DNA of 64,000 nt, taken from Engraulis encrasicolus. Its lineage: Eukaryota; Chordata; Actinopteri; Clupeiformes; Engraulidae. Made by a program: the position numbers and the translations under genes. Below the pieces are notes generated by a model, which saw only the letters and a list, made by a program, of their open reading frames with translations, made no database searches and had not been told where the DNA came from. Shown here in pieces: positions 48,901 through 63,576 of the stretch; within the stretch, counting starts at the first letter, position 1, and each line of letters begins with the position of its first letter. The stretch is from positions 38,210,278-38,274,277 of the forward strand of contig NC_085880.1 in assembly GCF_034702125.1 (NCBI RefSeq). The letters run 5' to 3'.

Positions 48901-51233
48901 GGGGAACCCATGTGTCGCCAACTTGAAAGACAAGAATGCTACTGCACACTGTTCACATTTGCAGTGTTAACTTGCGCCCTTTTGGTCTATGGACAACTGC
49001 ACAGGCATGAAAAGGTGGATTTTCTTTCTTGTTCTTGTTCTTTCTTGTTGCTATAATGGATTTTTTTTTTCCCCTTCCAGTCCTCCCAGTCAATCCAGGA
49101 ATTACTCCCACCGTGAGCGCAATGAAGAAGTGAAGAGACGCAAGGAGAAGGCTATTGTAAGTTCTGACACACACACACACACAGACACACGAACACACAC
49201 ACAGACGCACACCGCACCTTCTACCTGCACTAAACACATACACACACACACACACACTGCTGCTGGTGTACTTGACAGACCTTTTTAATATTTATTTTTC
49301 TTCAAAATGCTACTATTACCATGTCAGAACGCTATAAAGGACTTTTTTAGGAAAAGCACAAAAGCACAACAATACCTCTTAATGTATGTCCTCTACAAGT
49401 CTTCTGTTGTCCAGTCTTGCACTTTAAATGTCTGTATGAGCACTGTCTATGTCCATACTGTCTTAAGTCCATGTATAAGTACTGTCTATGTCTATACTGT
49501 CTATGTCCTTACCTAGATTAATCTATGTCTGTATGGGAAAGCAAGAAATGTAATTTCAAATTCTTTGTATGACCAGTGCATGTAAAGAAATTGACAATAA
49601 AACCTACTTGACTTGACTACTTGACACATGCACCCACCATGTTGTTTAATATAGTCGTTGGTGGTGTGAAGGCTTCCAGAGCGTTGCTGGTTACTCATGA
49701 TGTTGTGGCTGCTGTTTTCACAGGAGGAACGCCGCGTGGTTTATGTAGGTCGCATTCGTGCCAGTATGACCCACGCAGAACTGAAGGAACGCTTCTCGCT
49801 GTACGGCGATATCGAGGACTGCACCTTGCACTTTAGGGAACATGGGTAAGAATGCATATGATTTTTGTTATGTACCGTTCTAAATGCATTTCTCCACTCA
49901 AATAATATTCAACTTTTGGCATACTGTTGACCTAAGTGTGTTTGACATTGCAAAAAGCTCTTCTATCCAACTAAGGTTGTTTTTCCTCCTCCTCCATTTT
50001 AGGGACAACTACGGCTTTGTCACTTACTACAACACGAAAGATGCCTTCACTGCAATTGAGAACGGAAGTAAACTGCGGCGCCCCAACGAGCTGCCATTCG
50101 ACCTCTGCTTCGGGGGCCGGCGGCAGTTCTGCAAAACTAGTTACGCTGATCTCGGTGAGCTGAGCTACAGTTTAATTTTGAGATTTGTACCATTGTTAGC
50201 AGGGCTTTAAATTTACTGTTTTTAATCACTAGCCAATCTGGCTACTAGATGTTAAGTCTGACTAATAGTGAGTGCATGTATGGCTAGTAAAAATGGCTAG
50301 TAATAATTATTTTCTACCTGTCAAACTGAATGTTCACCAGCATTTGTCTGGTAATCTGATGTTAATTTAGAGCCCTGGTTGTTAAACAGGTGTCGATAGG
50401 CAGGCCATCATCAAATTTCATAGAATAATGCCCAGGTCTCGTTCTCCCTCTCCTGAGCTGGTAAAATGCCTCCACTTAGAAATATGGTGTTCCACGTGTC
50501 AGTGGAGTTGAATTCACATCATCTCCACTGCATTGGTAATCATTTTTGATTGGCAGACAGTATAACTCCCAATTTCTCTTACTTGTTCCGTCAGCATGGT
50601 TTGTTTCCGAAGACGACCTGTCGGGTTCAAAGTGAAAACCTGCCACATATTTGCTTCAGCCTATTTAATGAACCAACTGACCCTAATTTCTAGAGACAGA
50701 TTGATGAGCTAATTGGTGAAATCACTGAGAGATGTGCACAGGCTGAAGGAATATCTGACAGGAGTTCAACTTCTCAATCCAGTTCGTTTGTCCCTTTGTT
50801 TTTATAAATCTGGCCGTTAAATGCATAACTGTTAGAAATTGGACAGTTTCAAGTAGATTTAAGAAATACTTCTGAACGCCTGCTGGTAGCGCCTTATTTA
50901 GAAAGCTTTTGTCTGGGCAGAAAGGTGATTCCTTCACTGCTGATACAGAAAAACGACACTTCTTTGCGATAAAAAATGCTGGCTTGTTGTATTGTTCCAC
51001 TTTGTACAAAGTGCATTGAACACTAAGGCAACCTAGCTTTACTCATACGTTTGCTCTGTATCTAATGTGTTTGGTTTGTATCTAAATATCTTGTGTCTGT
51101 GTCCCCTCTGCCCCCTCTTTGTCTCTTCCTAGATTCAAATCGAGAGTATGATCCAACTACAAACACCAAACAGAAAATTGCACTAGACTTCGACACTTTA
51201 CTTAAACAAGCCCAGAAAAACTTGAAGAGGTAA
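30827..51233 (+). CDS. pprc1: PGC-1-related coactivator (PRC), complete 14-exon gene
   Basis: Nuclear transcriptional coactivator of the PGC-1 family. It works with NRF-1, CREB and HCF-1 to switch on nuclear genes for mitochondrial respiration in growing cells. Joined coding exons: 30827-30907, 34517-34663, 35382-35534, 35749-35832, 36500-39221, 39380-39433, 42833-42893, 43286-43353, 44198-44885, 48110-48349, 49081-49156, 49724-49845, 50003-50154, 51133-51233. All introns are GT-AG and the phases agree, giving 4749 nt or 1582 residues (human about 1664). Order of parts: acidic activation region around residues 89-113 (LLTALTEILDNVDDENLSPF), LRKLL box 128-132, acidic then Pro/Ala-rich exon 5, conserved PLSLQQYRLLRQQKR near 592, SDLASLLEQFEETQ near 1066-1080, LTPPGTPPHQMWKPL from 1125, DHDY 1192-1195, RS region about 1318-1433, RRM about 1461-1545 and an FDTLLKQAQKNLKR tail. 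Identity is certain from family motifs; exact 5' and 3' UTR ends are not. Confidence 0.95.
30908..34516 (+). other. pprc1: pprc1 intron 1
   Basis: 3.6 kb. The first 2 kb is non-repetitive to my eye, with unremarkable AT/GT-rich sequence and no convincing exon. The second part holds a 1.3-kb inverted-repeat transposon (32958-34280). Confidence 0.7.
32958..34280. mobile_element. 1.3-kb inverted-repeat transposon in pprc1 intron 1
   Basis: AGCCTTGGTCTCATT at the left and AATGAGACCAAGGCT at the right. Both ends have GC-rich CCCGGGC hairpins just inside. att flanks both sides (32955-32957, 34281-34283), a 3-bp duplication as in PIF/Harbinger-type elements. The complement of 33816-34052 encodes a basic 78-residue stretch (MEQTLLEQVAVWLVAYGQRR ... 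LRVNRRRRANMPS). This may be a transposase N-terminal remnant. Superfamily is tentative. Confidence 0.65.
34517..34663 (+). CDS. pprc1: pprc1 exon 2
   Basis: Residues 28-76, phase 0 at both ends (taacag|GCTGAA, GGAGAG|gtgcgt). It contains LHSCLDPSILSIFEESPAGE, which corresponds to the mammalian stretch around MDASLISLIEDFG. Confidence 0.9.
34751..35082. mobile_element. THAP-containing mini-transposon in pprc1 intron 2
   Basis: Inverted ends ATACTCATGAACG and CGTTCATGAGTAT, with GTTACGCCC..GGGCGTAAC further in. It includes the THAP start at 34891. Confidence 0.6.
34891..35026 (+). pseudogene. THAP zinc-finger N-terminal fragment
   Basis: Encodes MPKTCCVAGCSNNIAKQPWL, a typical THAP opening with a C-x4-C pair. 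The rest of the C2CH finger is missing and a stop follows at about 35027. THAP fingers head the transposases of P and Kolobok elements and many host proteins. Confidence 0.55.
35382..35534 (+). CDS. pprc1: pprc1 exon 3, activation region
   Basis: Residues 77-127. It holds the most conserved N-terminal block of the PGC-1 family, LLTALTEILDNVDDENLSPF, an acidic-hydrophobic transactivation segment. Phase 0 at both ends. Confidence 0.95.
35749..35832 (+). CDS. pprc1: pprc1 exon 4, LxxLL box
   Basis: Residues 128-155. It starts directly with LRKLLCLSRSP, the counterpart of LHKLLTLSRTP in mammalian PRC. This LxxLL motif is the nuclear-receptor type box. Phase 0 at both ends. Confidence 0.92.
36168..36480 (+). 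repeat. LINE 3' tail next to pprc1 exon 5 acceptor
   Basis: gcaatttctatttccttgta ... gacaataaagctgacttgac is a common fish LINE ending. It is split by a second insertion at about 36318-36430. The tail stops 20 nt before exon 5. Confidence 0.6.
36500..39221 (+). CDS. pprc1: pprc1 exon 5, giant low-complexity exon
   Basis: 2722 nt encoding residues 156-1062. The first part is acidic (SDGEEEEEFLLSDSD) and keeps LPEGGIMLEVVDRGEDGEPI. A basic patch (RRKKKRKSKEE) follows. KPLSLQQYRLLRQQKR and KWPTLPEAPTELVPIPCL are close to mammalian PRC (PLSLSEYRRRRQQRQ, PSLPETPTGLADIPCL). The remainder is Pro/Ala/Ser/Thr/Gln-rich and of low complexity. The coding GC content is much higher than in the flanking introns. 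The exon ends in phase 1 at GAGATCG|gtgagc. Confidence 0.95.
39380..39433 (+). CDS. pprc1: pprc1 exon 6
   Basis: Encodes GIEASDLASLLEQFEETQ, nearly identical to mammalian PRC. Acceptor tttag|GTATTG, donor CAAG|gtaagc. Confidence 0.93.
41435..41590 (-). repeat. tRNA-headed SINE
   Basis: Inverted B-box-like tcgaacccgggtcgg with gccctaccagtttgccacgg as the head. Same family as 62951-63133. Confidence 0.65.
42209..42410 (+). repeat. tRNA-derived SINE, well preserved
   Basis: A box tggctcagtgg (42219-42229), B box ggttcacatcc (42263-42273), middle agtgcccttgagcaaggcac and L2-type tail gtaagtcgctttt (42378-42390). Confidence 0.85.
42833..42893 (+). CDS. pprc1: pprc1 exon 7
   Basis: Encodes AKVESSVPEVFGRAAAVGNS, a weakly conserved linker. 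It is supported by frame continuity and by good splice sites (ccgcag|CC, CCAG|gtgagt). Confidence 0.82.
43286..43353 (+). CDS. pprc1: pprc1 exon 8
   Basis: Encodes VEPAVESKALEGTKVHDLGS and TA, a linker. Acceptor ttccag|CG and donor GCAG|gtgagt preserve the frame into exon 9. Confidence 0.82.
43354..44197 (+). other. pprc1: pprc1 intron 8
   Basis: Contains an ATTC tandem repeat at 43977-43996 next to an inverted hairpin-head motif (44004-44036). The rest shows nothing nameable. Confidence 0.7.
44198..44885 (+). CDS. pprc1: pprc1 exon 9, HCF-1 motif and start of RS region
   Basis: Residues 1124-1352. It opens with GLTPPGTPPHQMWKPL, matching mammalian GLTPPATPPHQLWKPL. DHDY at 44401-44412 (residues 1192-1195) fits the D/EHxY host-cell-factor-1 binding motif. 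Arg/Ser-rich sequence begins near the end. The donor is AAACG|gtaagt. Confidence 0.95.
45388..47866. mobile_element. hAT-like element in pprc1 intron 9, itself interrupted
   Basis: TAGGGATGCAAATGATTAAT at the left; the right end is AATTTGCATCCCTA, preceded by the diverged TAATCGA motif. It is flanked by exact acctcaag (45380-45387, 47867-47874). A second element (45458-46730) is inserted in it. Confidence 0.85.
45458..46730. mobile_element. Nested CCGTATTTTC element
   Basis: CCGTATTTTCTGGACCA at the left and TGGTCCGGAAAATACGG at the right, with gacgcact repeats just inside each end. TA or AAT flanks both sides. It contains a (GA)n run at 46444-46466. No intact transposase. Confidence 0.75.
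48110..48349 (+). CDS. pprc1: pprc1 exon 10, RS repeats
   Basis: Residues 1353-1432, almost entirely RS/SR repeats (SSSSRSRSRSRSRSRSGSRS). This is the splicing-factor-like RS domain of the PGC-1 family. Acceptor gttacag|GTGT, donor GAGAAG|gtgagc. Confidence 0.92.
48350..49080 (+). other. pprc1: pprc1 intron 10
   Basis: Contains two loosely similar segments around 48390-48470 and 48640-48730, inverted to each other (cacagatggccaaactcggc and gccactctggaag-type words), suggesting an old inverted-repeat element. Otherwise nothing. Confidence 0.4.
49081..49156 (+). CDS. pprc1: pprc1 exon 11
   Basis: Residues 1433-1458, PPSQSRNYSHRERNEEVKRR and KEKAI, a basic linker into the RRM. Acceptor ccttccag, donor ATT|gtaagt, phase 0. 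Confidence 0.9.
49168..49620 (+). repeat. CA blocks and LINE 3' tail in pprc1 intron 11
   Basis: CA-rich blocks at 49168-49255. A LINE ending follows, in sense with the gene (aagcaagaaatgtaatttca ... gacaataaaacctacttgac). Confidence 0.65.
49724..49845 (+). CDS. pprc1: pprc1 exon 12, RRM first half
   Basis: Residues 1459-1498. VVYVGRI (1463-1469) is RNP2, and RASMTHAELKERFSLYGDIE is the first helix and strand of the RRM. Confidence 0.95.
50003..50154 (+). CDS. pprc1: pprc1 exon 13, RRM second half
   Basis: Residues 1499-1549. NYGFVTYYN is RNP1, with aromatic residues in the expected places. FDLCFGGRRQFCKTSYADL matches the mammalian end of the domain. Confidence 0.95.
50200..50377. mobile_element. 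hAT-like MITE in pprc1 intron 13
   Basis: CAGGGCTTTAAATTTAC and GTTAATTTAGAGCCCTG ends. Flanks attgttag and gttgttaa agree at 6 of 8 bases. It starts 45 bp after the exon 13 donor. Confidence 0.7.
51133..51233 (+). CDS. pprc1: pprc1 exon 14, C terminus and stop
   Basis: Encodes DSNREYDPTTNTKQKIALDF and DTLLKQAQKNLKR, then TAA at 51231-51233. Human PRC ends with the nearly identical FDTLLKQAQKNLRR. Confidence 0.95.
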
Positions 51234-51660
51234 CCTGGAGAAGCCTGGGTGGCCGGAAAGGGAGACTGAAATCCAATTTACCTCAGGCCTGTGGCAGGCC
51301 CCAGCTCCCTCTGACACTCAGATGTGTGTTTTTGGTTGACCGTTTTGGTTTGTCCTAGTATGTTTTTGTTTCTGCAAGCTTACACCTTCTATTGAAGAGA
51401 GAATTTGTATGAAAAAGATTTAAAATAGTACCAAAAAAAAACATGAAAACATTATTTGAAACTGAATGGAATTTGATTTTTTTTTTAAAGAAGAAAAAGA
51501 TTTATTTAAATGTTTTTGACATGCCCATGTGCTGGAAAACATTTCAAGAAATGGAAAATTATGTTGAAATGTAGGAGCTATCAGTGTTTTGGGGATGCTT
51601 TGTGAATTACATTGCAGAAAATGTATGTTAAAACCCTAATAAATATTTAAACTGAAAGCG
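51234..51660 (+). other. pprc1: pprc1 3' untranslated region
   Basis: AT-rich sequence after the stop. It ends near a canonical AATAAA, with T/GT-rich sequence (tgtgtgctgtttttt) following at about 51675. The exact cleavage site is inferred. Confidence 0.7.
51638..51643 (+). terminator. pprc1: pprc1 poly(A) signal AATAAA
   Basis: Canonical hexamer about 400 nt after the stop codon, with a GT/T-rich downstream element. Confidence 0.7.
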
Positions 51661-51984
51661 TGGCCATGTTTACGTGTGTGCTGTTTTTTCTCCACACACT
51701 ATACGTTTTACACTTGAAGTTCATTCCAATATCTTGACTCGCATCCTTGCCCTGTACTTGTGGCCTTGCATTTCGCAACACTGTAGTTTCCTTGCTGTCA
51801 GCTTGGCTATAACCACTTCTGGGGGACTATTCTTCATTCACTATCCCGATTTGAAAATCAGAAAATAACAATTGCACTTTTGCGGTTTCTTGAAATACAC
51901 TTCTGTCGTCAGTGACGCCCTCAGGAGGCCACAAGCAGGCAAGGGAGGACGGTAGTTGGGATATTAGAACTCATCGTCTTACAC

Positions 51985-52495
51985 CAGGGGTCCCCAAACT
52001 TTTTTCTCTGGGGGCCACATTATTGTTCCTGACTGTGATCAGGGGCCGGGATCAATCATGTGGATCAATCTGTATACTAGGCCACTGCCTGTTATAACCA
52101 TAATTTCTAGCATCTATCATTACAAGTGATTTGCAAAAGAAGTGAGTACTTCACATGTTTTTCAATTTGAAATACCACAGGTATTCCTTTTAATTTCTAA
52201 TAACAATGTAAAAATAGCAAGGAAAGGTTAGAAAAATATGGTGATTGACAGTTTATGAGTGATGCAATAGAAATGGTAGGCCTGTTTATATTACAGTGAG
52301 ATGAGAAACCATCAAGACAAGAAACTTGTAGTGATTCACACTAGGTTAGTGAACATTATAAACTGTAGGAAGGCCTGTTGATAAACAAAATAAAATATTT
52401 AAAAATACAGCCAGTTCAAATGGTGAGGTGGAGGGCCGGTCAAAGGGGCGTGGCAGGCCGTAACCGCCCCCCGGGCCTTAGTTTGGGGACCCTTG
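51985..52495. mobile_element. hAT-like MITE
   Basis: CAGGGGTCCCCAAACTT at the left and AGTTTGGGGACCCTTG at the right. Flanks tcttacac and tcttaagc agree at 6 of 8 bases. Confidence 0.8.
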
Positions 52496-53356
52496 TCTTA
52501 AGCCAATCCTGGCTGTTCAGACATTAACTGGCACATGTGTTTAACTTGGACAGAGTTTGGCATGTCGGTTCAAGTGGATATTCATCCACATCACCAAACC
52601 CAGTTGGCAAAAATAAAACTTCCAATTCATTTAATGGTTGATATTGCCATTGTGAAGTACAATATGGTGATAGGAGCATTTGACACATCAGATTTCAATT
52701 TGTAAAATGGCATTTAATTACTCAAGTGAAGGAATGAAACCCTTTGAGTCCAGCAACACTTTACAAACTGATTTGTTTCGGGGTAGAGGAAATCTGAGCA
52801 TGGGTGCCACTGTGGGGAGGGGGCTACATATTCTAAGGGCCCAATCACTGACGGCACTAAGGGGCCCAAATTTCAAATCCTTCATGAGGCCCAAAAGTGC
52901 TGGCGGCGACCCTAAATCCAAGGCACTAAAGGTTGCAATTTTTATACTTTTTTATTTGGCTACAATGCACACCCGTTTTGGCCCATATCCTTTGGTACCT
53001 CAGATTTCCTCTACGTGTGCGAGTCCCTGCACTGATGAGCACCCAGGAAAAAAGGTGAACACCCTGGAGCACTTTGAATTCCAGCTGGTTTTCAAGCTGA
53101 TGTGTTCATTAACTTCTGGGATGTTAATGAAAAGACAGTAAACTGATATAACCCTGTGTCCTCTTTCAACACATCTCATACCTGTTAACCCCTACAGATG
53201 TTGAACAAGAATGTGAATTTTAATAACATAAAAAATAAATTGTAAGTACCGGTATCTGAGATGGTCAGTATGCAAACATGGCACTAGAGCAGAAAGTAAT
53301 GGCCTGAACCTCACTGCTCCAAATAATGCTGTGGGAAGCTACATCAGGCTCTAACC

Positions 53357-53725
53357 TTAAAGGGACACTGTGTGGGATTTTTAGTTGTTTATTTCCAGAA
53401 TTCATGCTGCCCATTCACTAATGTTACCTTTTTCATGAATACTTACCACCAGCATCAAATTCTAAGTATTCATTATGACTGGAAAAATTGCACTTTTCAT
53501 ACATGAAAAGGGGGATCTTCTCCATGGTCCGCCATGTTGAATTTCCAAAAAATAGCAATTTTTAGCTGCAAAAATGACTGTACTTGGACCATACTAGAAA
53601 ATATTTGTTTATTACTTAGTTAACTTTCATGTAAAGATCAAATTTGGCAATAGGCAGCCCAGTTTCAATGAGCAGCATCGTTTCAGTACCTTTTTTTGAC
53701 CATTTCCTGTACAGTGTCCCTTTAA
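53357..53725. mobile_element. Complete TTAA-type MITE
   Basis: TTAAAGGGACACTGT and ACAGTGTCCCTTTAA, a perfect 15-bp inverted pair. Partial relatives lie at 2155-2440, 4880-5056, 41742-41835 and 56395-56655. Confidence 0.85.
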
Positions 53726-54209
53726 TTGATCTAATTGCCTTGAGGTTATGGATCAGAATGTACTGTGTATGTGGACACATCAAGAAAAAAACGCTCTTTC
53801 AGGCAACTGAAGAAACTGCTGCGTCCTGCCACTGAAGTTACTTTGACAAATATTCCCAGCAAAATAATACAATTATATTAGCTCAGCACAATACAACATC
53901 AACACAAAACCACCATACAACATAAAGTACATGGGGCCATTGTGCTCAGCCAGAATCTTTATTCTTACTCTTGCATATAGATCACTTCCCTTTAGTCAGT
54001 ATTTTCAGGATAGCCGCAGGGTCTTATAAGTCTTGACCCAAAAAAAAAAAGTTATTTATGCTTTTTAATTGTCTGTATACAACTTGTAGGGTATTTTGGG
54101 TATGTTATTAAAGGTAGTGAAATTACATGATAGTCATGTTACCTTAGAGATTGGTTAAATGCATCCTTAAATGTAAACACGCAAATGAGACCAAATGGTT
54201 GCTTTAGGG

Positions 54210-54558
54210 CAGTGGTTCTCAACTGGAACAGTCTTGGGACCCACCATTTTCCACTCATTCGGTCGCGACCCAATTTTTTTAGCGTTCAAGTCAATTCAAT
54301 GCAATTCTCAAAATGTAACCAAGACTCGAATGACTGGTTACACGCTACCTATCTCACATAAACATTCAGATTGTATCTATGATGACAGATGACACAGAGT
54401 TCACTAGCCTATCAAAATAAAAGTTGTTAATTGTTGTAGGAAAAGTTGGATTTTTTTTTTGAATTACGCTTTTTTTTTTTACACCAAGGCTTCGTGACCC
54501 ACCCATGACCCCTCCGCGACCCACTTTTGGGTCACGACCCACCAGTTGAGAAACACTG
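54210..54558. mobile_element. hAT-like MITE, 349 bp
   Basis: CAGTGGTTCTCAACTGG and CCAGTTGAGAAACACTG ends. Exact 8-bp flank ctttaggg (54202-54209, 54559-54566). Confidence 0.92.
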
Positions 54559-55899
54559 CTTTAGGGCATCCCCTAACTGAGAAGTGAAGCCTGTGGACTA
54601 CTTTCAACTGTAGCAAAGACTGTCTGGAGTTTATTGAAGTGCTATGAATCATGTCCAGCATACCTGCTCCCATAGGCCTACTGTTGTGCACAGTTCCATT
54701 CCAATTTCCTGTTCCCAACTATTTTTGACTTTATCAGTCAGTGAACGCTCTTTGATGGGATTTTTATTACCTGGAGTTAGACATATAAGACTGTCCAGAA
54801 CATTGTGTTGGGGGTGTATGTTCATACTGTGGTGTATGAGTCCTGATAAAATGTCTCATTTGAGAGACCTGAAAAAGTGCCCAGAATGGTGTTAGGAGGG
54901 TAAGTCAATCAACTGTTGAAGGTGATGAAAGAAGTATAGACAGTAGATACCCTTTACAGTATGGGTTCTTTAGTGTATACGCACAGAAAATATTGTTGGC
55001 TCTCCATTGGGAAAAGATTGGAACCATTAGGGGAGGGGGAAATGCATGATTATGACTGAGCACCCTGTCTATACCAGTGATGTGCAGCTTTGGTGATGAG
55101 AAGAGCCGCAAATCGCCTCCATTGGAGGGCCACATGTCCACGGATCTGACTGCAACTTGCAGAGTTTGAGGTGCAGTTGGTTGCTCACTGACTGACGATA
55201 TTGTTTTGAAGATGGGTGCAGGGCTGATAGTATTCAGGCTTCATGCCTGATTTCAGGCTTGACAGAGTTTGCAAAAATAAAAACATTGATAATAATTAGC
55301 CATTAGGTTATTCTTATCTCAGAAAGTGTTAGAGGTTCAGGGTTTTCTTCTACTATCAGGCTTGAGTAATGGTCATAAACAGGCTATTAAATGTTTGAAT
55401 AATGTGTCAAAATAGGCCTACGTTACGTCACTATGCAGTATCTTGTCGTCGTCGTTAGAGCAGGGGAAAAAGTTCAGGCTCAGGATTTGTATTCACTATC
55501 ACCCCTGTGGGTGTAGGTGTTCCCTATACGTCAACTTTATAGACACAATAGACTGAGTGAGGGGGGCGGGCCGCTTGTGGCCCCCGGGCCTCCAGTTGCC
55601 AGAGGTCCAGAAAGTGTTGGATTTGTTTCCATTTTTTCCCCCCCTGGATGTCATTTTCTGATGAAGTATGCCAACATAAACAAGACCAGTGAAGATCATG
55701 CTACTAACCACAGTAGATGTAGATGGTAGATGTTGGCATGGCTGTTTATTTTGTCAGTGTCAGTGTCACTGCCTTCCAGAAGGGACCAACCAACATGAGA
55801 AGGAATGGATGAGAATGACTCCAGCCAGGATGCAGTGATGGAGAGATCAACTTCTGGTTTTCATCTGGAGTGAGTATCGCCTGGCTCTTGCCTGACCTG

Positions 55900-56218
55900 G
55901 AGTGCGTTCCAATACGCGACCTTGCCTCCTCCACTTGCCTCCTCCACTTGCTTCTCTCCTCGTACCAGGAAGTAATAGTCATGATGACATCACTGACAAC
56001 AGCATTATATTTCAATATCTTGCAAACGCTGAATTGTAGAGTCTTTTTCTCATTTGCAGCAATTGGGATTGTGAATGAAAAACAGTCCCTCAAAAGTTGT
56101 TGTGGCTAGGCTGAAAGCTGGGAAACTTTATCGTTTCCTCCACGGAGGAGGGGCCAGGAGGTGGGACGAGGAGACAAGCGCAAGTGGAGGAGGCAAGGTC
56201 GCATATTGCAACGCACTC
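55900..56218. mobile_element. Inverted-repeat MITE, 319 bp
   Basis: Arms of 38 bp: GAGTGCGTTCCAATACGCGA at the left, and at the right the inverse ending GCAACGCACTC. Flanked by ctg. Confidence 0.75.
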
Positions 56219-56394
56219 CTGTAGTTCCACGCAGCTTCTTGAGCTCCACTATGAGGTTTCTGTGTGAGTTGGAGCTCCACAAGGGGGCTCTAAAGACACA
56301 CGTACAGACGTCTGATGAGAATCAGGTTAGTGTGAGTAATTTCCAAAGGAACTGGAAGTGGTTTAGGTCAAAATAGTAACATATGCCTACCATA

Positions 56395-56655
56395 TTTTGT
56401 ACAGGCTATGAAAATGTTTATCTTCTCCATGTCCGCAATTTCGAATTTCCAGAAATATACATTTTTAGCTGCAAAACTTATTATAGGCCTACTTTGGTCA
56501 CACTATTAGTTTATTGTTTAGTTAAATATTTGGCAGGCACAAGGCAGGCTGCACATTGTCAGTGAGCAGCATAGTTGCAATACCTACTCTGGCCACCATC
56601 CCGCACAGTCAAAGAACGTGTTGGTAGTGCCCCACATATCTGTGCAGTGCCCCTT
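56395..56655 (+). mobile_element. Diverged TTAA-family copy
   Basis: Shares tttttagctgcaaaact, gagcagcatagttgcaatac and tgcagtgcccctttaa with its relatives. The left end is lost. Confidence 0.55.
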
Positions 56656-57059
56656 TAACAAGTTCCAGTTCTGACTGGTTTGAGCTTGCTGATCGAGCTT
56701 GCGCAGTAGGTGTAAACAGGAAGAAACCTCTAAACGTTCGCGCAGAGAAACCCAGGAGACCATCGGAGCTGTTGTTATGCTTGATATTTTTTTCAACTGT
56801 GTAATGCAAATTGCGTGATATCGATATATATTTTCGCAATAGACAGGCCTTAGTGTCCAATATGAAATGTATGACATATTGAAGCTACAACGTCTGTTGC
56901 TAACAAAAAAAACGAGCTAGGTACCATACGTCGGTGGTACGATACCAGACCAGAATTTAGGTTAATACATTCTTTTAGTCTCACAATTTCCCGCAGTCTT
57001 TACTCTCAAGACCCCGTAAAATTTGTATTTATCAAGCATACGGGTGTCGATGGAATTTT

Positions 57060-57234
57060 ATATTCGCTAGTCAACGTCGGAAATGCTTCATCTTTGTTCG
57101 TCTTTGAAGTCGACGTGAAGTGGCCTACTAACCTATATACTTGTGTTGCTCGCGACTAGAACTAGCTCTAGCGCTACATCCCCGTAGCAGGCGTAGCATA
57201 TCCGTCTTTCAGTACAACGGCAGGAGTCGTGAAA
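57060..57234 (+). promoter_or_regulatory. oga: oga 5' UTR / promoter-proximal region
   Basis: CpG-containing, repeat-free sequence just before the ATG (e.g. ctcgcgactagaactagctc). No TATA box is seen. The promoter location is inferred from position only. Confidence 0.35.
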
Positions 57235-62944
<5,710 letters not shown>

Positions 62945-62950
62945 GTAAGT

Positions 62951-63133
62951 GTTTATTTTTTTAAAGATACTTTTTCGGGGCTTTTTGCCTTTATTGATAG
63001 GACGGTTGAGAGACAGGAAGTGAGTGGGGGGGAGAGATGGAGAAGGGTCGGCAAAGGACCCAGGCTAGAATCAAACCCTTGTTGTCAGTGTATCTATGCA
63101 GTGCCCTACCGCTTGAACCATGGCAGGGCGCCT
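62951..63133 (-). repeat. tRNA-headed SINE inserted at oga exon 8 splice donor
   Basis: Inverted SINE: head ggcgccctgccatggttcaa, B-box-like gggtttgattct, A/T-rich end near 62951-62985. It is flanked by the exact 13-bp gtcatgagtaagt (62938-62950 and 63134-63146). Confidence 0.85.
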
Positions 63134-63423
63134 GTCATGAGTAAGTTATCAGGTTGACCCAGACCTGTCCCAAGATTGTGTCTGTGCTGACGATTCCTGA
63201 AATGTCAACAAATTCTGTGTTCTATTAGCCAAAAGTGAAGTCACATGGATTTGCAAATCATGTTTCAAAAACAACAGCAGCAACAGTGGAGGCAACATGC
63301 TTCAGCTACAGTAGTAGGCAGGACAGGGCTGAGGTGATGTAAGTTAGTTAGGAGCGAGACAAGCCATGATGTTCTTATAGCTTATCAGCGACAGGCACGC
63401 TCAACTTCTAACAAACAAAAAAG

Positions 63424-63576
63424 CAACACCGGAGCAGCACAGATGTCATTCTTTGTGTTTTTTATTATTTAAGTGCACAACATGACTAACATTGTCTAAC
63501 CATCGAAATGTTAGTCATGTTGTGCACTTAAATAATAAAAAACACAAAGAATTACATCTGTGCTGCTCCGGTGTTG
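63424..63576. repeat. Near-perfect 153-bp palindrome in oga intron 8
   Basis: Arms 63424-63493 and 63507-63576 are 70 bp each with a single mismatch, around a 13-bp spacer. Confidence 0.93.

Larger units (their letters stand above)
51661..57234. other. Intergenic region between pprc1 and oga
   Basis: Holds the elements at 51985, 53357, 54210, 55900 and 56395 listed separately. Nothing nameable in 52500-53350, 54560-55890 or 56660-57050, and no credible ORF. Confidence 0.7.

Noticed and set aside
57229..57234. Upstream GTG as oga start
   Set aside because: Vertebrate translation would use the ATG at 57235, which begins the conserved MVQK.
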